64,000 bases of DNA from CAWGCA01 sp963820955 (GTDB lineage: Bacteria > Pseudomonadota > Gammaproteobacteria > Chromatiales > Chromatiaceae), in assembly GCA_963820955.1 (NCBI GenBank), contig CAWGCA010000004.1:38207-102206 (forward strand), in the 5' to 3' direction. The position numbers were made by a program, and so were the translations under genes. The notes below the pieces were generated by a model that saw nothing but the letters and a program-made list of their open reading frames with translations, was not told where the DNA came from and did not search any database. Positions 42,995 through 52,625 of the stretch are shown here, one piece after another; positions within the stretch are counted from its first letter, which is position 1; each line of letters starts with the position of its first letter.

Positions 42995-43408
42995 CTATTC
43001 TTGCTGGACAAATTTGCTTACGGACCATGTATTACCCTCCTTACTGAGCCAAAGTCTTGCTGTAATCGGCCCCATGCCCGCCAGTTCTAGGTCTGACGTA
43101 ACACGATAGACGTATAGCATCTCGTCCGGGGAGACAACCTGTGTTTCCTGCAGCTCCGATTTTACGAGCGGCTTGTCCTCGGCCGCTTGTTTGCCACCCG
43201 CCTCGATTTCTCGGAGATATCCCTCGAGCTTCGTTCTGGCACTGCCGCTGGTCAGTTTGACCGCTTCAACCAGGTTGTCTTCGCCGAAATAGAGTTGCGT
43301 GAATTGATAGGCAATGGTTTCCGAGTCGACGTTCTTGCTGCACGCGGTAAGCAGCAGCAAAACAACCGCGAGGGTCGAAGTGAATGACTTGATTTTCTCA
43401 ATCGACAT
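42995..43408 (-). CDS. Hypothetical lipoprotein
   Basis: A GGAG site precedes the ATG at 43408. The 137-residue protein has a lipobox LLTAC at residues 19-23 and then a mixed domain: YQFTQLYFGEDNLVEAVKLT, ARTKLEGYLREIEAGGKQAA, EMLYVYRVTSDLELAGMGP and TARLWLSKEGNTWSVSKF. The second half resembles the small beta-sheet of periplasmic NTF2-like or DUF4878-type domains, which is a weak guess. It is likely co-transcribed with the small protein just upstream (31-base gap). Confidence 0.7.
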   Translation of the reverse strand: MSIEKIKSFTSTLAVVLLLLTACSKNVDSETIAYQFTQLYFGEDNLVEAVKLTSGSARTKLEGYLREIEAGGKQAAEDKPLVKSELQETQVVSPDEMLYVYRVTSDLELAGMGPITARLWLSKEGNTWSVSKFVQQE

Positions 43409-43438
43409 AGTGAACTCTCCGTGTGATGTTATTTTGTC

Positions 43439-43627
43439 TCAGGACTGGCTCTCTGTCCGGCTGATCGCCTGCTTGATCTCATCCAGAATCATCTGTCGCA
43501 CCTTCTTTTCGTCAACTTCGGGGACGTCCCATTCCATCTCCCTCAGATATTTATCAACCAACGATGCAACGTCTTTGTCGAGCGCCTTACGACGTCTCTC
43601 CATCTCGATCTCGTCCGCTGAAGACAT
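43439..43627 (-). CDS. Small helical hypothetical protein
   Basis: GGAGGAGGACTCATC before the ATG at 43627 is an excellent ribosome site. The 62-residue product is all helical and highly charged (MSSADEIEMERRRKALDKDV, LVDKYLREMEWDVPEVDEKK, VRQMILDEIKQAISRTESQ). It lies 31 bases before the lipoprotein gene and is probably its operon partner. Function unknown. Confidence 0.7.
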   Translation of the reverse strand: MSSADEIEMERRRKALDKDVASLVDKYLREMEWDVPEVDEKKVRQMILDEIKQAISRTESQS

Positions 43628-43914
43628 GATGAGTCCTCCTCCAGGTTATAGAATTATACGCTTTGGGTTAAAAGAAATAACACGTCCTGCGTCAGAGTTC
43701 AGGGACATCCTTCAACATGACGCTTCACTATCATATTAGTTCATCAGTAGGTGGCAGATACACCTTTAAATCTTTACAACCCATCCACTCGGGCTGAAGC
43801 GTAAGATATGTCGGGGAAGGCAGCATCCTCAAAACCGGCCTGCGGCTGGCCGGACCAAAAGGCTTGAATCATGTGCCGGACGATTTGATCCAACAACCCC
43901 GCTGGTTTTGTCGT

Positions 43915-44079
43915 TTAGGTCTGGAAGGTAGGGTGCCCGATCATTCCACTTTTTCCGGAAACCGACATGGACGGTTCCGGGAGAGTGTGTCTTTTTGAAT
44001 AGGCGGCACTCACCGGTGCAATAAGAGCCACCAGCAGAGCACTCAGGCCCAGATTACGGAGCTAAGGACAAAATTTCAT
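43915..44079 (-). pseudogene. Broken small exported protein gene
   Basis: From an ATG at 44079 the frame reads MKFCP, a TAG, then LRNLGLSALLVALIAPVSAA, YSKRHTLPEPSMSVSGKSGM and IGHPTFQT to a TAA. The early stop interrupts an obvious signal peptide. It follows the arylsulfatase gene on the same strand, so it was probably the third gene of that operon. Low certainty because of its small size. Confidence 0.4.
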
Positions 44080-44117
44080 AGTGGTGTTCCCATTCCAGTG
44101 ACACATTGTCTGCCTCG

Positions 44118-46631
44118 TTACTCGCTGGCCTTGTTTTTGTGCATTGCCATTTCGAGTTGCTTGATGTCCTCAGGTGTCAGCTTCGGCCGGTCGATCGTGA
44201 GCGTCAGTTTTTCGAGCTTACCGGTGAACCTGAATGGAGGCTGGTAGTCCCGGTCGTCCACGCCTGTCAATGTATCGGCGCCGACGTCGAAGTTCTCGTC
44301 CCACTGGAGGGTCAGGGGGATCGTCTTCGGCAACGTGATCTTCGCGACTTCCTTGCCGTCGACTTTCAGTACACCGGTGCCGCTGCGACCAAGGCCGGAC
44401 ACATTGTTGAAGGCAAGGGTGCCGGCACCCATGCCGTCGTACTTGAAGTCGTACTCCAGCGTGTGCTTGCCGGGCGAGAGGGCCTCGGGGCCTTCCCATT
44501 TGACCCGCTTGAGATCGAGCATGTTCCAGGTGTACACCGGCTTGCCCTTCAGAAGATAGAAGCCGTAGCCGCCAAAGCGGCCGCCCTGGGTCACGATCAT
44601 CCCTTCGGCGCCGCCCTGCGGAATCTCAATTTCTGCCTTGATGCTGTAGGATGCGGCGAGAACACTCGGTGCGTCGCCGTTCGGCGTACCGATCAAGCCA
44701 CCTGAGTAGGTGAACACGTTACGCCCCGCCGTGAGGTTCGGGCGCGGTTGGACGAGGCGGGTGAACTTGGCGGCATCCAGCGGCAGGACCTGGTACTTCT
44801 CCGCCTCGGCCCAGAACAGCGCCTCCATTTCCTTGAGCTTATCCGGGTGCTTGGCAGCGAGGTCCTCGTACTGAGTCCAGTCGTTGCCCATGTTGTACAG
44901 CTCCCAGGGATAGCCCGCCGGATCGGGCTGGGCCGCACCGGAGTTGTCCCATGGCGGTGAGACGACCTTGGAACTGGCGATCCAGCCATCGTGGTAAATC
45001 GCGTGATCCCCGACCATCTCGAAGTACTGGGTCTTGTGCGTGGAAGGCGCATTCGCGTTCTTCTTGTCGAAGGTGTAGACCATGCTCACACCCTCGATCG
45101 GCTTTTGCTCCAGGCCATCCACCACCTTCGGGGAGGGGATGCCTGCCGCTTCCAGGATGGTCGGCACGATGTCGATGACGTGGTGGAACTGCCAGCGGAT
45201 TCCGCCCTCGTCGTTGATGTGACCGGGCCACGAAATGGCCATGCCTTGTTTGGTCCCGCCGAAGTGCGAGGCAATCATCTTGGTCCACGAGAACGGCGTG
45301 CTGAAGGCCCAGGTCCACGGAATTGCCATGTGCGGATAGGTCAGGTCCGAGCCCCAGACGTCGTAGAAGTCCTTGAGTTGGACCTCGACCGGCAAATGAA
45401 CGCCCTGCACTGCTGCGACCTCGTTGGGCGTGCCGAGCATGGTGCCTTCGGCACTGTTGCCATTGTCGCCGCTGATGAAGATGATGAGAGTGTTGTCGAG
45501 CTTGCCCATGTCCTCGACGGCCTGGATCACACGGCCAATCTCATGGTCGGTGTAGGCCGCATAGGCGGCAAAGACCTCAACCTGGCGGATGAACATTTTC
45601 TTCTCGTCAGCCGAGAGCGTGTCCCATTCCTTGAGCATGTCCTTGGGCCAGGGCGTCAACTTCGCGTCCGGCGGGATCACCCCAAGCTTCTTCTGATTGG
45701 CGAAAAGGGTCTCGCGCAGCTTGTTCCAGCCTTTGTCGAAGAGATGCATCTTTCTGATCTTCTCAATCCACTCGGGCGTCGGGTGGTGCGGCGCGTGTGT
45801 ACCGCCCGGCACGTAGTAGACGAAGAACGGCTGTTCGGGGCTGAGGGCATCAATACGCTTCATCCAGTCGATGGCATCATCTGCCTGGGCGGTGGTCAGG
45901 TTCCAGCCGGGATTGTCCTGGAATGGGTAGATCTGGGTGGTGTTGCGGAACAGGTTCGGCTGCCACTGGTTGGTGTCGCCGCCCACGAAGCCGTAGAAAT
46001 AATCAAATCCCATGCCGGTCGGCCATTGGTCAAAGGGCCCGGCCTGGCTCGCCTGAAAATCCGGCGTGTTGTGGTCTTTGCCGAACCACGAGGTGCGGTA
46101 GCCGTTGTCCTTGAGGATCTTGCCGATGGTCGCCTTGTCCCGGGTCATGATGCTGTTGTAGCCGGGGAAGCCGGTCGCCGTTTCGGAGACGGTACCGAAG
46201 CCCATCTCGTGATGATTGCGCCCGGTGATGAGGGCCGCCCGCGTCGCCGAGCACACCGCCGTGGAATGGAAATTGGTGTAGCGCAGGCCGTTGTGGGCGA
46301 TGCGATCGAGTGCTGGCGTTGGGATTACGCCGCCGAAGGTGCTGGGCAGGGCAAAGCCCTGGTCATCGGTCATGATTAGCAACACATTAGGCGCACCCTT
46401 GGGCGGCACCACGCGTGGCGGCCACCAGGGCGTCGATTGCAGCGCGTTGCGCTCGATCTTACCGCCGAACTTCGGTGACGGCGGCGGAAGCTGCTCGCCG
46501 CTGATCGTCGCAGTAGCGCTGGGCGAACCTGGTACACCGGTAACCTGCTGGGCGAGCACGGGGGAGCCTGCCAGGATTAGCCACACTATGCCAAGCAGCC
46601 TGGCTGTGATATATCGTGGCACAAGTATCAT
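44118..46631 (-). CDS. Arylsulfatase (periplasmic, formylglycine-type)
   Basis: The start at 46631 has GGAGGG 9 bases upstream (a longer ATG at 46655 is less likely). The 837-residue product has a signal peptide and the S1 sulfatase core: NVLLIMTDDQGF (metal-binding Asp-Asp), the active site C127-SATR in TAVCSATRAALITGRNHHEM, WFGKDHNTPDFQ, and IIFISGDNGNSAEGTM. The Cys must be turned into formylglycine by a maturase; the third residue here is Ala rather than Pro, which anaerobic-type maturases can accept. The C-terminal 200 residues form a beta-rich domain. The enzyme hydrolyses sulfate esters; the substrate is unknown. A FadL-type porin sits upstream in the same operon and an AraC regulator is divergent. 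Confidence 0.92.
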   Translation of the reverse strand: MILVPRYITARLLGIVWLILAGSPVLAQQVTGVPGSPSATATISGEQLPPPSPKFGGKIERNALQSTPWWPPRVVPPKGAPNVLLIMTDDQGFALPSTFGGVIPTPALDRIAHNGLRYTNFHSTAVCSATRAALITGRNHHEMGFGTVSETATGFPGYNSIMTRDKATIGKILKDNGYRTSWFGKDHNTPDFQASQAGPFDQWPTGMGFDYFYGFVGGDTNQWQPNLFRNTTQIYPFQDNPGWNLTTAQADDAIDWMKRIDALSPEQPFFVYYVPGGTHAPHHPTPEWIEKIRKMHLFDKGWNKLRETLFANQKKLGVIPPDAKLTPWPKDMLKEWDTLSADEKKMFIRQVEVFAAYAAYTDHEIGRVIQAVEDMGKLDNTLIIFISGDNGNSAEGTMLGTPNEVAAVQGVHLPVEVQLKDFYDVWGSDLTYPHMAIPWTWAFSTPFSWTKMIASHFGGTKQGMAISWPGHINDEGGIRWQFHHVIDIVPTILEAAGIPSPKVVDGLEQKPIEGVSMVYTFDKKNANAPSTHKTQYFEMVGDHAIYHDGWIASSKVVSPPWDNSGAAQPDPAGYPWELYNMGNDWTQYEDLAAKHPDKLKEMEALFWAEAEKYQVLPLDAAKFTRLVQPRPNLTAGRNVFTYSGGLIGTPNGDAPSVLAASYSIKAEIEIPQGGAEGMIVTQGGRFGGYGFYLLKGKPVYTWNMLDLKRVKWEGPEALSPGKHTLEYDFKYDGMGAGTLAFNNVSGLGRSGTGVLKVDGKEVAKITLPKTIPLTLQWDENFDVGADTLTGVDDRDYQPPFRFTGKLEKLTLTIDRPKLTPEDIKQLEMAMHKNKASE

Positions 46632-46696
46632 TTTCGAATCCCTCCAAAATAACATTTACGGGAACGCTATAGCCGGCCTTTGGAGCTACCCTGCCA

Positions 46697-47964
46697 TCAG
46701 AACTTCCAGTTCATGCTGAGCGCCACTATGTGGAAGGTGTCGTTCTGCAGATCGCCTTTCAGATCACCCCTCAAGGGTCCGCCGGTCTGGTTGACCGGCG
46801 CACTGCCGGCATCCATGTATTCATAGGCGACGCCCAGGGTGATGTCCTTGTCCGTGGCATACTGCAGCCCCAGGGCGTAGCGATACTGACGGTCGAGCGG
46901 CAGGACGATGGAGCGGTCGGAATTGGTTACCGGCGAGCTGTCGTAGGCGACACCCGCGGACAGGGACCACCGCGGGTTAAGCCGGTAGCGACCCCCCAGC
47001 GCAATGTGCCAGGTATCCTGGAAGTGTGCGTCGACTGAAGTGCTGGTCGAGTTAAGGGCGTCGATCGACACCCCGATTTCGCCGAACTTGGACCAGTTTT
47101 GCCAGCCAAGATCCACCATCAGTGCAAAATCGGGAGTCAGTTCCTGATAGACGCTCAGCATGAGCTGGTTCGGCAGCGTAAAATCGAACCCACTTTCGCG
47201 GTTTTTCAGGCCCGACAACTGAAGGGCGGCATCCAACACCGGTCCGGCACCGTTGATCGAGGCCTTATCCTTGTAATTCAGGTCCACTTTGGAGATGTAT
47301 GTCAGACCCACTCGGGTGCCGCTTCGGGGTTCGATCAGCAGACCGGCATTCCAGCCGATGTCCGTGTCGCTGTCCTTGAATTTAATGCGGCCATCCGCGC
47401 TGCCGTCGAATCGGTTATTGATATTCGTCTGGGCATCGAGTTCTCCGTAGACCAGCGACAGTCCGCCACCGACCGACAGCCAGTCGTTTATTCGGTAGCC
47501 TAGACCACCATTAGCGATACTGGTGAGAAAATCCTCCTCCTGCACATAGTAACGGCCTGCCCAGGTATCGTTGAACTTAACGCCGAGTCCCATGTAGGAC
47601 CCAAGGGTGATGCCGAGTTTCAGATCGTCCGACACACTGTGCACGTAAGACAGGCTGCCAGTGGGCGCTATTCCACCCGCATTTCCACCGTTCCCGCCGC
47701 CGAACTGGAGCTGTCGGTATCGAATTTGATATCGGAATAGATCGGCTGCACGCCGACCATGAGTTGCGATCGGTCCAACCGGGTCATGCCGGCCGGGTTG
47801 GCAAAGGCCGTGGCAGCGTCAGCGGCGCGCGAGGCCATGCCCGCGCTGGCCGTACCCACATCGGGCGTACCCATTTCATACAGCCATAATCCAGCGGCCT
47901 TGACTGATAGAGAGGGCAGTGTCAGCGTTAGCGCCGTTAGCATGGCCGCAATTTTTTTACTCAT
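46697..47964 (-). pseudogene. FadL-family outer-membrane transporter with a frameshift
   Basis: AAGGAG precedes the ATG at 47964. The first 98 codons are a clean FadL N-terminus: signal peptide, GLWLYEMGTPDVGTASAGMA, then ANPAGMTRLDRSQL. They run into a TAG at 47668. A single missing base near 47695 explains this: the shifted frame reads GGGNGGNAGGIAPTGSLSYV and continues HSVSDDLKLGITLGSYMGLG to the C-terminal strand ending SMNWKF at 46697. The restored protein is about 422 residues, a full-length barrel for hydrophobic substrates. It precedes the arylsulfatase by 65 bases, so the pair probably took up and hydrolysed a lipophilic sulfate ester. Whether the break is real or an error is open. 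Confidence 0.85.
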
Positions 47965-48274
47965 GCGTCTGAGGCTCCTTAATTCCCTTCGGCCGACGGG
48001 GTGCTATCCAGCATCACCTGTTCTGAATCTTCTACCCGCGATCCAGCGCCAAGCCTTACGCACCCGATTTGAGGTACAGGCCCACGATATTCTTGTTCTT
48101 CACTACGAAATCTTAACTTGCTCAACGCCGTACGTATTATGCACAAACTCAGGCGTTGAATGAACAATAGACAACAGACCATACCTAAGTAAACTGCATT
48201 ATATGGATTAAAATTACCAAATTAAGACAACAATCAGACAATTTCCGACAGAAACGAAACGAGGATCGCAGCCA

Positions 48275-49322
48275 GTGCAAGATACAGGACACCGCGGGGC
48301 GCCGGTGCAGGACCGGTACAGCCCGGTCGACGGAGTAGTCCGCGTCGGGCCGCTGATGGGCGTGCCGGCGATGCTTCTCGAGCTCGGCCGGGAACCCGAG
48401 CCCATCTTCGACAGTGCGGGCTTGAAACTGGCCCTGTTCGCGGACGCCGATAACAAGATTTCCTATGCCGCCGCGAGCAGGCTGCTGGCACACAGCGTGG
48501 CAGCTACGGGATGCCGGCACTTCGGGTTGCTGGTGGGCCAGCGCGCAGGCCCTTCCTCCCTCGGGGTTGCGGGGTTCATGCTGCGCAGCGCCCCCGATAT
48601 CGGCACCGCGCTGCGCGGTCTGGTGCAGCATCTGGACCTGCACGATCAGGGCGGCGTTCCCATGCTGATCATTAAGGGCGACCTCACGCTGCTCGGCTAC
48701 GCTATCCAACAGTCTGCGGTGGAGGCCAGCGACCAAATCTACGACCTCTCGATAACCATCGCCTGCAACATCATGCGTAGCCTGCGCGGCGAGGGCTGGA
48801 ACCCCACTGAGGTAATTCTCTCGCGGCGGCGGCCGCAGGATCTGGCACCCTACAGAAGGGTTTTTCGAGCCCCCATTCGCTTCAATGCAGAACAAAGCGC
48901 GGTGGTATTCCCTACATGCTTGCTGGACTATCAGATCCCGAGTGCAGACCCCCTGCTTCATCGCCATCTCGAGAAGGAAGCCACTGAGCTTCATTCCCTC
49001 CAAAAGGCAAACATTGTCCCCAATCTGCGAGGGTTGCTGTGCCAAGTCGCTGCTGGCGCACAAATGCACGGTTGCCGATGTCGCCAGACAGCTGTGCATG
49101 CACGAGCGCACGTTGCACCGGCAGCTGCAAAAGGAAGGTACCAGCTTTCGCCAAGAACTCGATGACGTCCGCTACGAGATGGCGCGGCAGCTGCTCGCCG
49201 ACAGTGCGATGCCCACAGCCAGGATCGCAACGAGGCTCAACTATTCCGAAGTAAGCGCATTCAGCCGCGCGTTCAAGCGGTGGGCGGGGGTCACACCGGC
49301 ACAGTGGCGTGCCCGCAGGTAG
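48275..49322 (+). pseudogene. AraC-family regulator with a frameshift before the DNA-binding domain
   Basis: The frame from GTG 48275 reads an AraC arabinose-binding-like domain (VDGVVRVGPLMGVPAMLLEL, RLLAHSVAATGCRHFGLLVG, CNIMRSLRGEGWNPTEVILS) of the type common in regulators with DUF4066-like ligand domains. At about 49041 one extra C shifts the frame. Removing it gives KSLLAHKCTVADVARQLCMH, ERTLHRQLQKEGTSFRQELD and SEVSAFSRAFKRWAGVTPAQ, the complete helix-turn-helix pair, ending at 49322. The intact protein would be about 349 residues. It is divergent from the FadL-sulfatase operon and likely controlled it. Confidence 0.85.
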
Positions 49323-49493
49323 TCGGCGGGCAGATCAAATCCGGATGGCTTTGTTTTCCTGCGAGCGTTGGCGAGAAGCGGGCTGAGCGCATGCCGGATT
49401 CAATTGGCAGCGGTGCTTATCGCGGGATCAGATTTCGTCTTTACCTCTGCCAGTTAATCCCTTGCCTGCTGCAGGATCAGCTTACACCCTCAG

Positions 49494-51799
49494 CTATTGC
49501 ACGGGCGAGAGTTCGCGCACCAATGCGGCCGCATTCGGGTCACTTGGGTAGCGACGGCGCAGCGCTTGTGCATAGCCGAGGGCATTCGACCGATTACCGG
49601 CATCGCGGTTGATCGTGGCCAATGCGAGCAGGATTTCCCGGTTTGCGGGGTGGCGGCTATAGGCCTGGACCAGCAACTCAAGGGCTCTCGGAACGTCCCC
49701 GGTTTCCTTCAACGCCAAGGCATGGACATAGGCATAACGCGGGTTTTCCGGAGCCAGTTCGGCCGCCCGGCGAAGTTCGCCCTCAGCCTCCGCCAGCCGA
49801 TGAGTACGGATATACAGCAGCCCGAGCGCATGGTGCAGATCTGCGCTTTCGGGGGCTGCCTCAAGCCCCGCCCGCAAGGTCTTTTCGCCCTCCGCGTCTG
49901 CTCCCAGGGCACGGTAGAGATCCGCCAGGTTGGCATAGGCCGGCACGAATCCCGGGGCCAGCCGCAACGCGGTGCGGTAGTCCTCCCGGGCCTGGGTCAT
50001 CCTCCCTTGCGCCATGTCGACCAGCCCCATGTTGAGATGGGCCTCGGGCCGTTCGGCAGTGACTAGCTGGGCTGCCCGATAGGCATCGAGCCCCCTCTGT
50101 ACGCGCCCCCGCTCGGCAGCAGGAAGGTCCATTCGCATCAACGGCGCCAGCGCGCGCGCCGCCTCCAGACGTACCGTGCGCACCGGATCGCCCAGCAGGG
50201 GCATGCCCAGCTTGAAGCGGGTCTGGGGATCGGTAAGCTCCAGATAACGGACCGCCGCCCCGCGCACCAGGGGGTCGTCATCCTTGAGCAGCCTCGGCAG
50301 AGCCAGGAGATGGCTTTGGGCCGGATAGCCCCGCAGCAACTCCATGGCAGTGGCGCGCGCGATGCCGGGCTGTTCAGTGTCGACCGCCAGTTCCAGCAGC
50401 CGCTTGCCGGCATCGGGCGACGCGGTCCGGCCTGCATGCAGGGCCTCTCCGAAATGGGGCTCTCTGCGCTTATCTTCCCCGTACCACTGGCGCACCGCAT
50501 CTGCGGCCCACTGCACCGGTGTGTCCTGATGGCACTGGTTACAGGCATTGGGGCTGCCGATCTTCGATTGACAGGTCGGGTCGGGGGACACGCATGCTGT
50601 GGTCCGCCCGTTCGTCGTTCACCATGTAAAAGCGCTGGGGCATGTGGCAGCCGACGCAGGAGGCGCCCGGGGTGCCTGGCTCATGATGATGGTGCGCTTC
50701 GGTAGCATAGCGCTCGACACTGTGGCACTGGGCACACACCAGGTCGCGATCCAACTTGAGCTTCAGGCTGTGGGCGTCGTGGCAATCGGTGCAGGTGACC
50801 CCGGCCTGGTACATCTTGCTCTGGATAAAGGAGCCGTAGACATAGACCTCGTCCAGGATCTGGCCGTCAGGATGATAGAGCCCCTCGTCCAGCAGCGCGA
50901 GCTGGTGAGTGTTGCCCAGAGGCTTGCCATACTCGTACTGGCCATGGATCTGCCCCCGACGGGAGTGACAGCGGGTGCAGAGTTCGATCTTGCTGCGGTC
51001 TTTACGGGGAACCGAGCGATGGGGGATACCTGACTCCGGGTCGATGGCCCAGGTGCCACCGTCGCGGTCGGTGAGACTCACTGCCAGCCCCTTGTCATCG
51101 TTCCAGGCGGAGTGATCGCCCGCCGCCACCGCCCTGGCCTGCTCGACGTGTTTCGCCCCCCGCCCGTGGCAGGCCTCGCAGGCGACGTCGATCTCCGCCC
51201 AGGTGGTGGCGTAGGTGTCGGTCTCTAGGTCGTAGTGCTTGCGCAGCTCCGTGGAGTGACATTCCGCGCACTGGTAGTTCCAGGTCTGGTCCCGGCCGGT
51301 CCAGTGCAGGGGGTGCCCATGGCCCATGCCTTCCTCGTTCGGATAGAGATGGAACCAGCGCTGCCCTCCCTGTTCCTGTGGCCGGCTGTCCCAGGCCAGG
51401 CCCAGGCTTTGGAAGTGCCCTCGGGGAAACTCGATCAGATACTGCTGCAGGGGATACCAGCCGAAGGTATAGGCGATGCGGTAGTCGTGGAGTTGCGCCG
51501 TCCGGGCCGTCGGTGCGCACGTACCAGCCACCGTCCTTGCGAAAAAAGGTGGAGGTGACACCCTGGGCGGTGAACCGGGTGTCTGCGAAGTCACCCAACA
51601 CGCTTTCCTCGCTTACCTCGGTCATGGCCAGGTCGTGGTGGGAGCCCTGCCAGGCATTGAATTCGGCCGGGTGGCATTCGGCGCAGACCTGGCTGCCGAC
51701 ATAACCCTCCTCTAGCGTCTGCGCGGCGCGAGCGGAGATAACGGTGGTCGCCATCAGCAGCCCCAACAGACCCGTTATAAAACATCGGTCGGTGTTCAC
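49494..51799 (-). pseudogene. Octaheme c-type cytochrome with HEAT/TPR tail, broken by two frameshifts
   Basis: A GTG at 51799 with GAGAGGAAAGGGT upstream begins the gene. Reading through two single-base insertions (near 51500 and near 50563) restores one protein of about 768 residues. A signal peptide is followed by eight CXXCH haem motifs: CAECHPAEF, CAECHSTEL, CEACHGRG, CTRCHSRRG, CTDCHDAHS, CAQCHSVER, CVGCHMPQ and CNQCHQD. HEAT-like (LAVDTEQPGIARATAMELLR) and then TPR repeats (HLNMGLVDMAQGRMTQARED, SADLHHALGLLYIRTHRLAE) follow. The three pieces overlap exactly at the break points. This layout resembles periplasmic multihaem oxidoreductases with protein-interaction tails. The substrate is unknown. 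Confidence 0.85.
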
Positions 51800-52625
51800 A
51801 CCCTTTCCTCTCAGGTGTCGTCAGCATGGACGCCGACTACTAATGCTATCAGGTTCTGCTGGCTTAGTGCCCTACCTCGAACGATAAACTTCAAATATGG
51901 GTGTTCCTCACCGGCCTCGCTTTAAGGGTGGGCGCCAGACGAAGCCGCTTAAACACACCAATCAGATGCGGGCTTTTACTCTCACCTGGCTCCGAGATCG
52001 GTGCTAGGATTGGAACAGATTGTATCCCTGTTCGCTTTGGTATATCAGCGACACCTTGCGCACCTCCGGCCGGACCCAGGTGCGCGCAGCCTTTAGGCTG
52101 TGGGCCATCGTATAAATCAACCCTGATGACTTTCGTCTCAGGGTACCTTGCTAAACGATAGCCGCATCGGCAAATCAGAGTATGTGGTGCGCGTGCGCCT
52201 GTGCAGCAGTAAGCCGGCACTTCCGGCTGGAGCGATCTCGCCGGGTGAAATTTACACTCACTGGCAAACGCCGCCTTCGCACGGAGCGCGCTAGAAATTG
52301 TCGTTCGAAATAGTTGGTCCGAACGTCCACATCATGCTGCGTTAAGCGGACTTCGCTAAGGTGGGGCCGGTCGTCTCAACCCCGCCGCGGGGTGTCGCCG
52401 AGTTACATACCGCACAAGTGATCATCCGGACCGAGCTGTCTAAAACTGGATTTTTGAACGCAAGGGGATGCCAGTATGGTTATCTATTGATTTATTTCTG
52501 ACTCCGCCAACTATACTCAACAGATACAATGCGGAAGTTGGGCAGAAAATTGAGAAGATATTCACTATCAACATAAGATCTGGCCGAAAAATTCTCAACA
52601 AAAGGAATTACCCAGGGAGAAGGTC
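51800..52625. other. Long intergenic region
   Basis: About 826 bases between the cytochrome and the hydrolase genes, read divergently from both. Two overlapping frames exist at 51891-52220, without ribosome sites or family likeness. The rest has no recognisable gene. The AT-rich last 150 bases should hold the hydrolase promoter. Confidence 0.35.

Noticed and set aside
44991..46379. 462-codon rightward frame within the arylsulfatase gene
   Set aside because: Antisense shadow; the leftward frame carries the full sulfatase signature.
51891..52220. Overlapping frames in the long intergenic region
   Set aside because: No ribosome sites, no family likeness, and both strands open in a GC-rich stretch.
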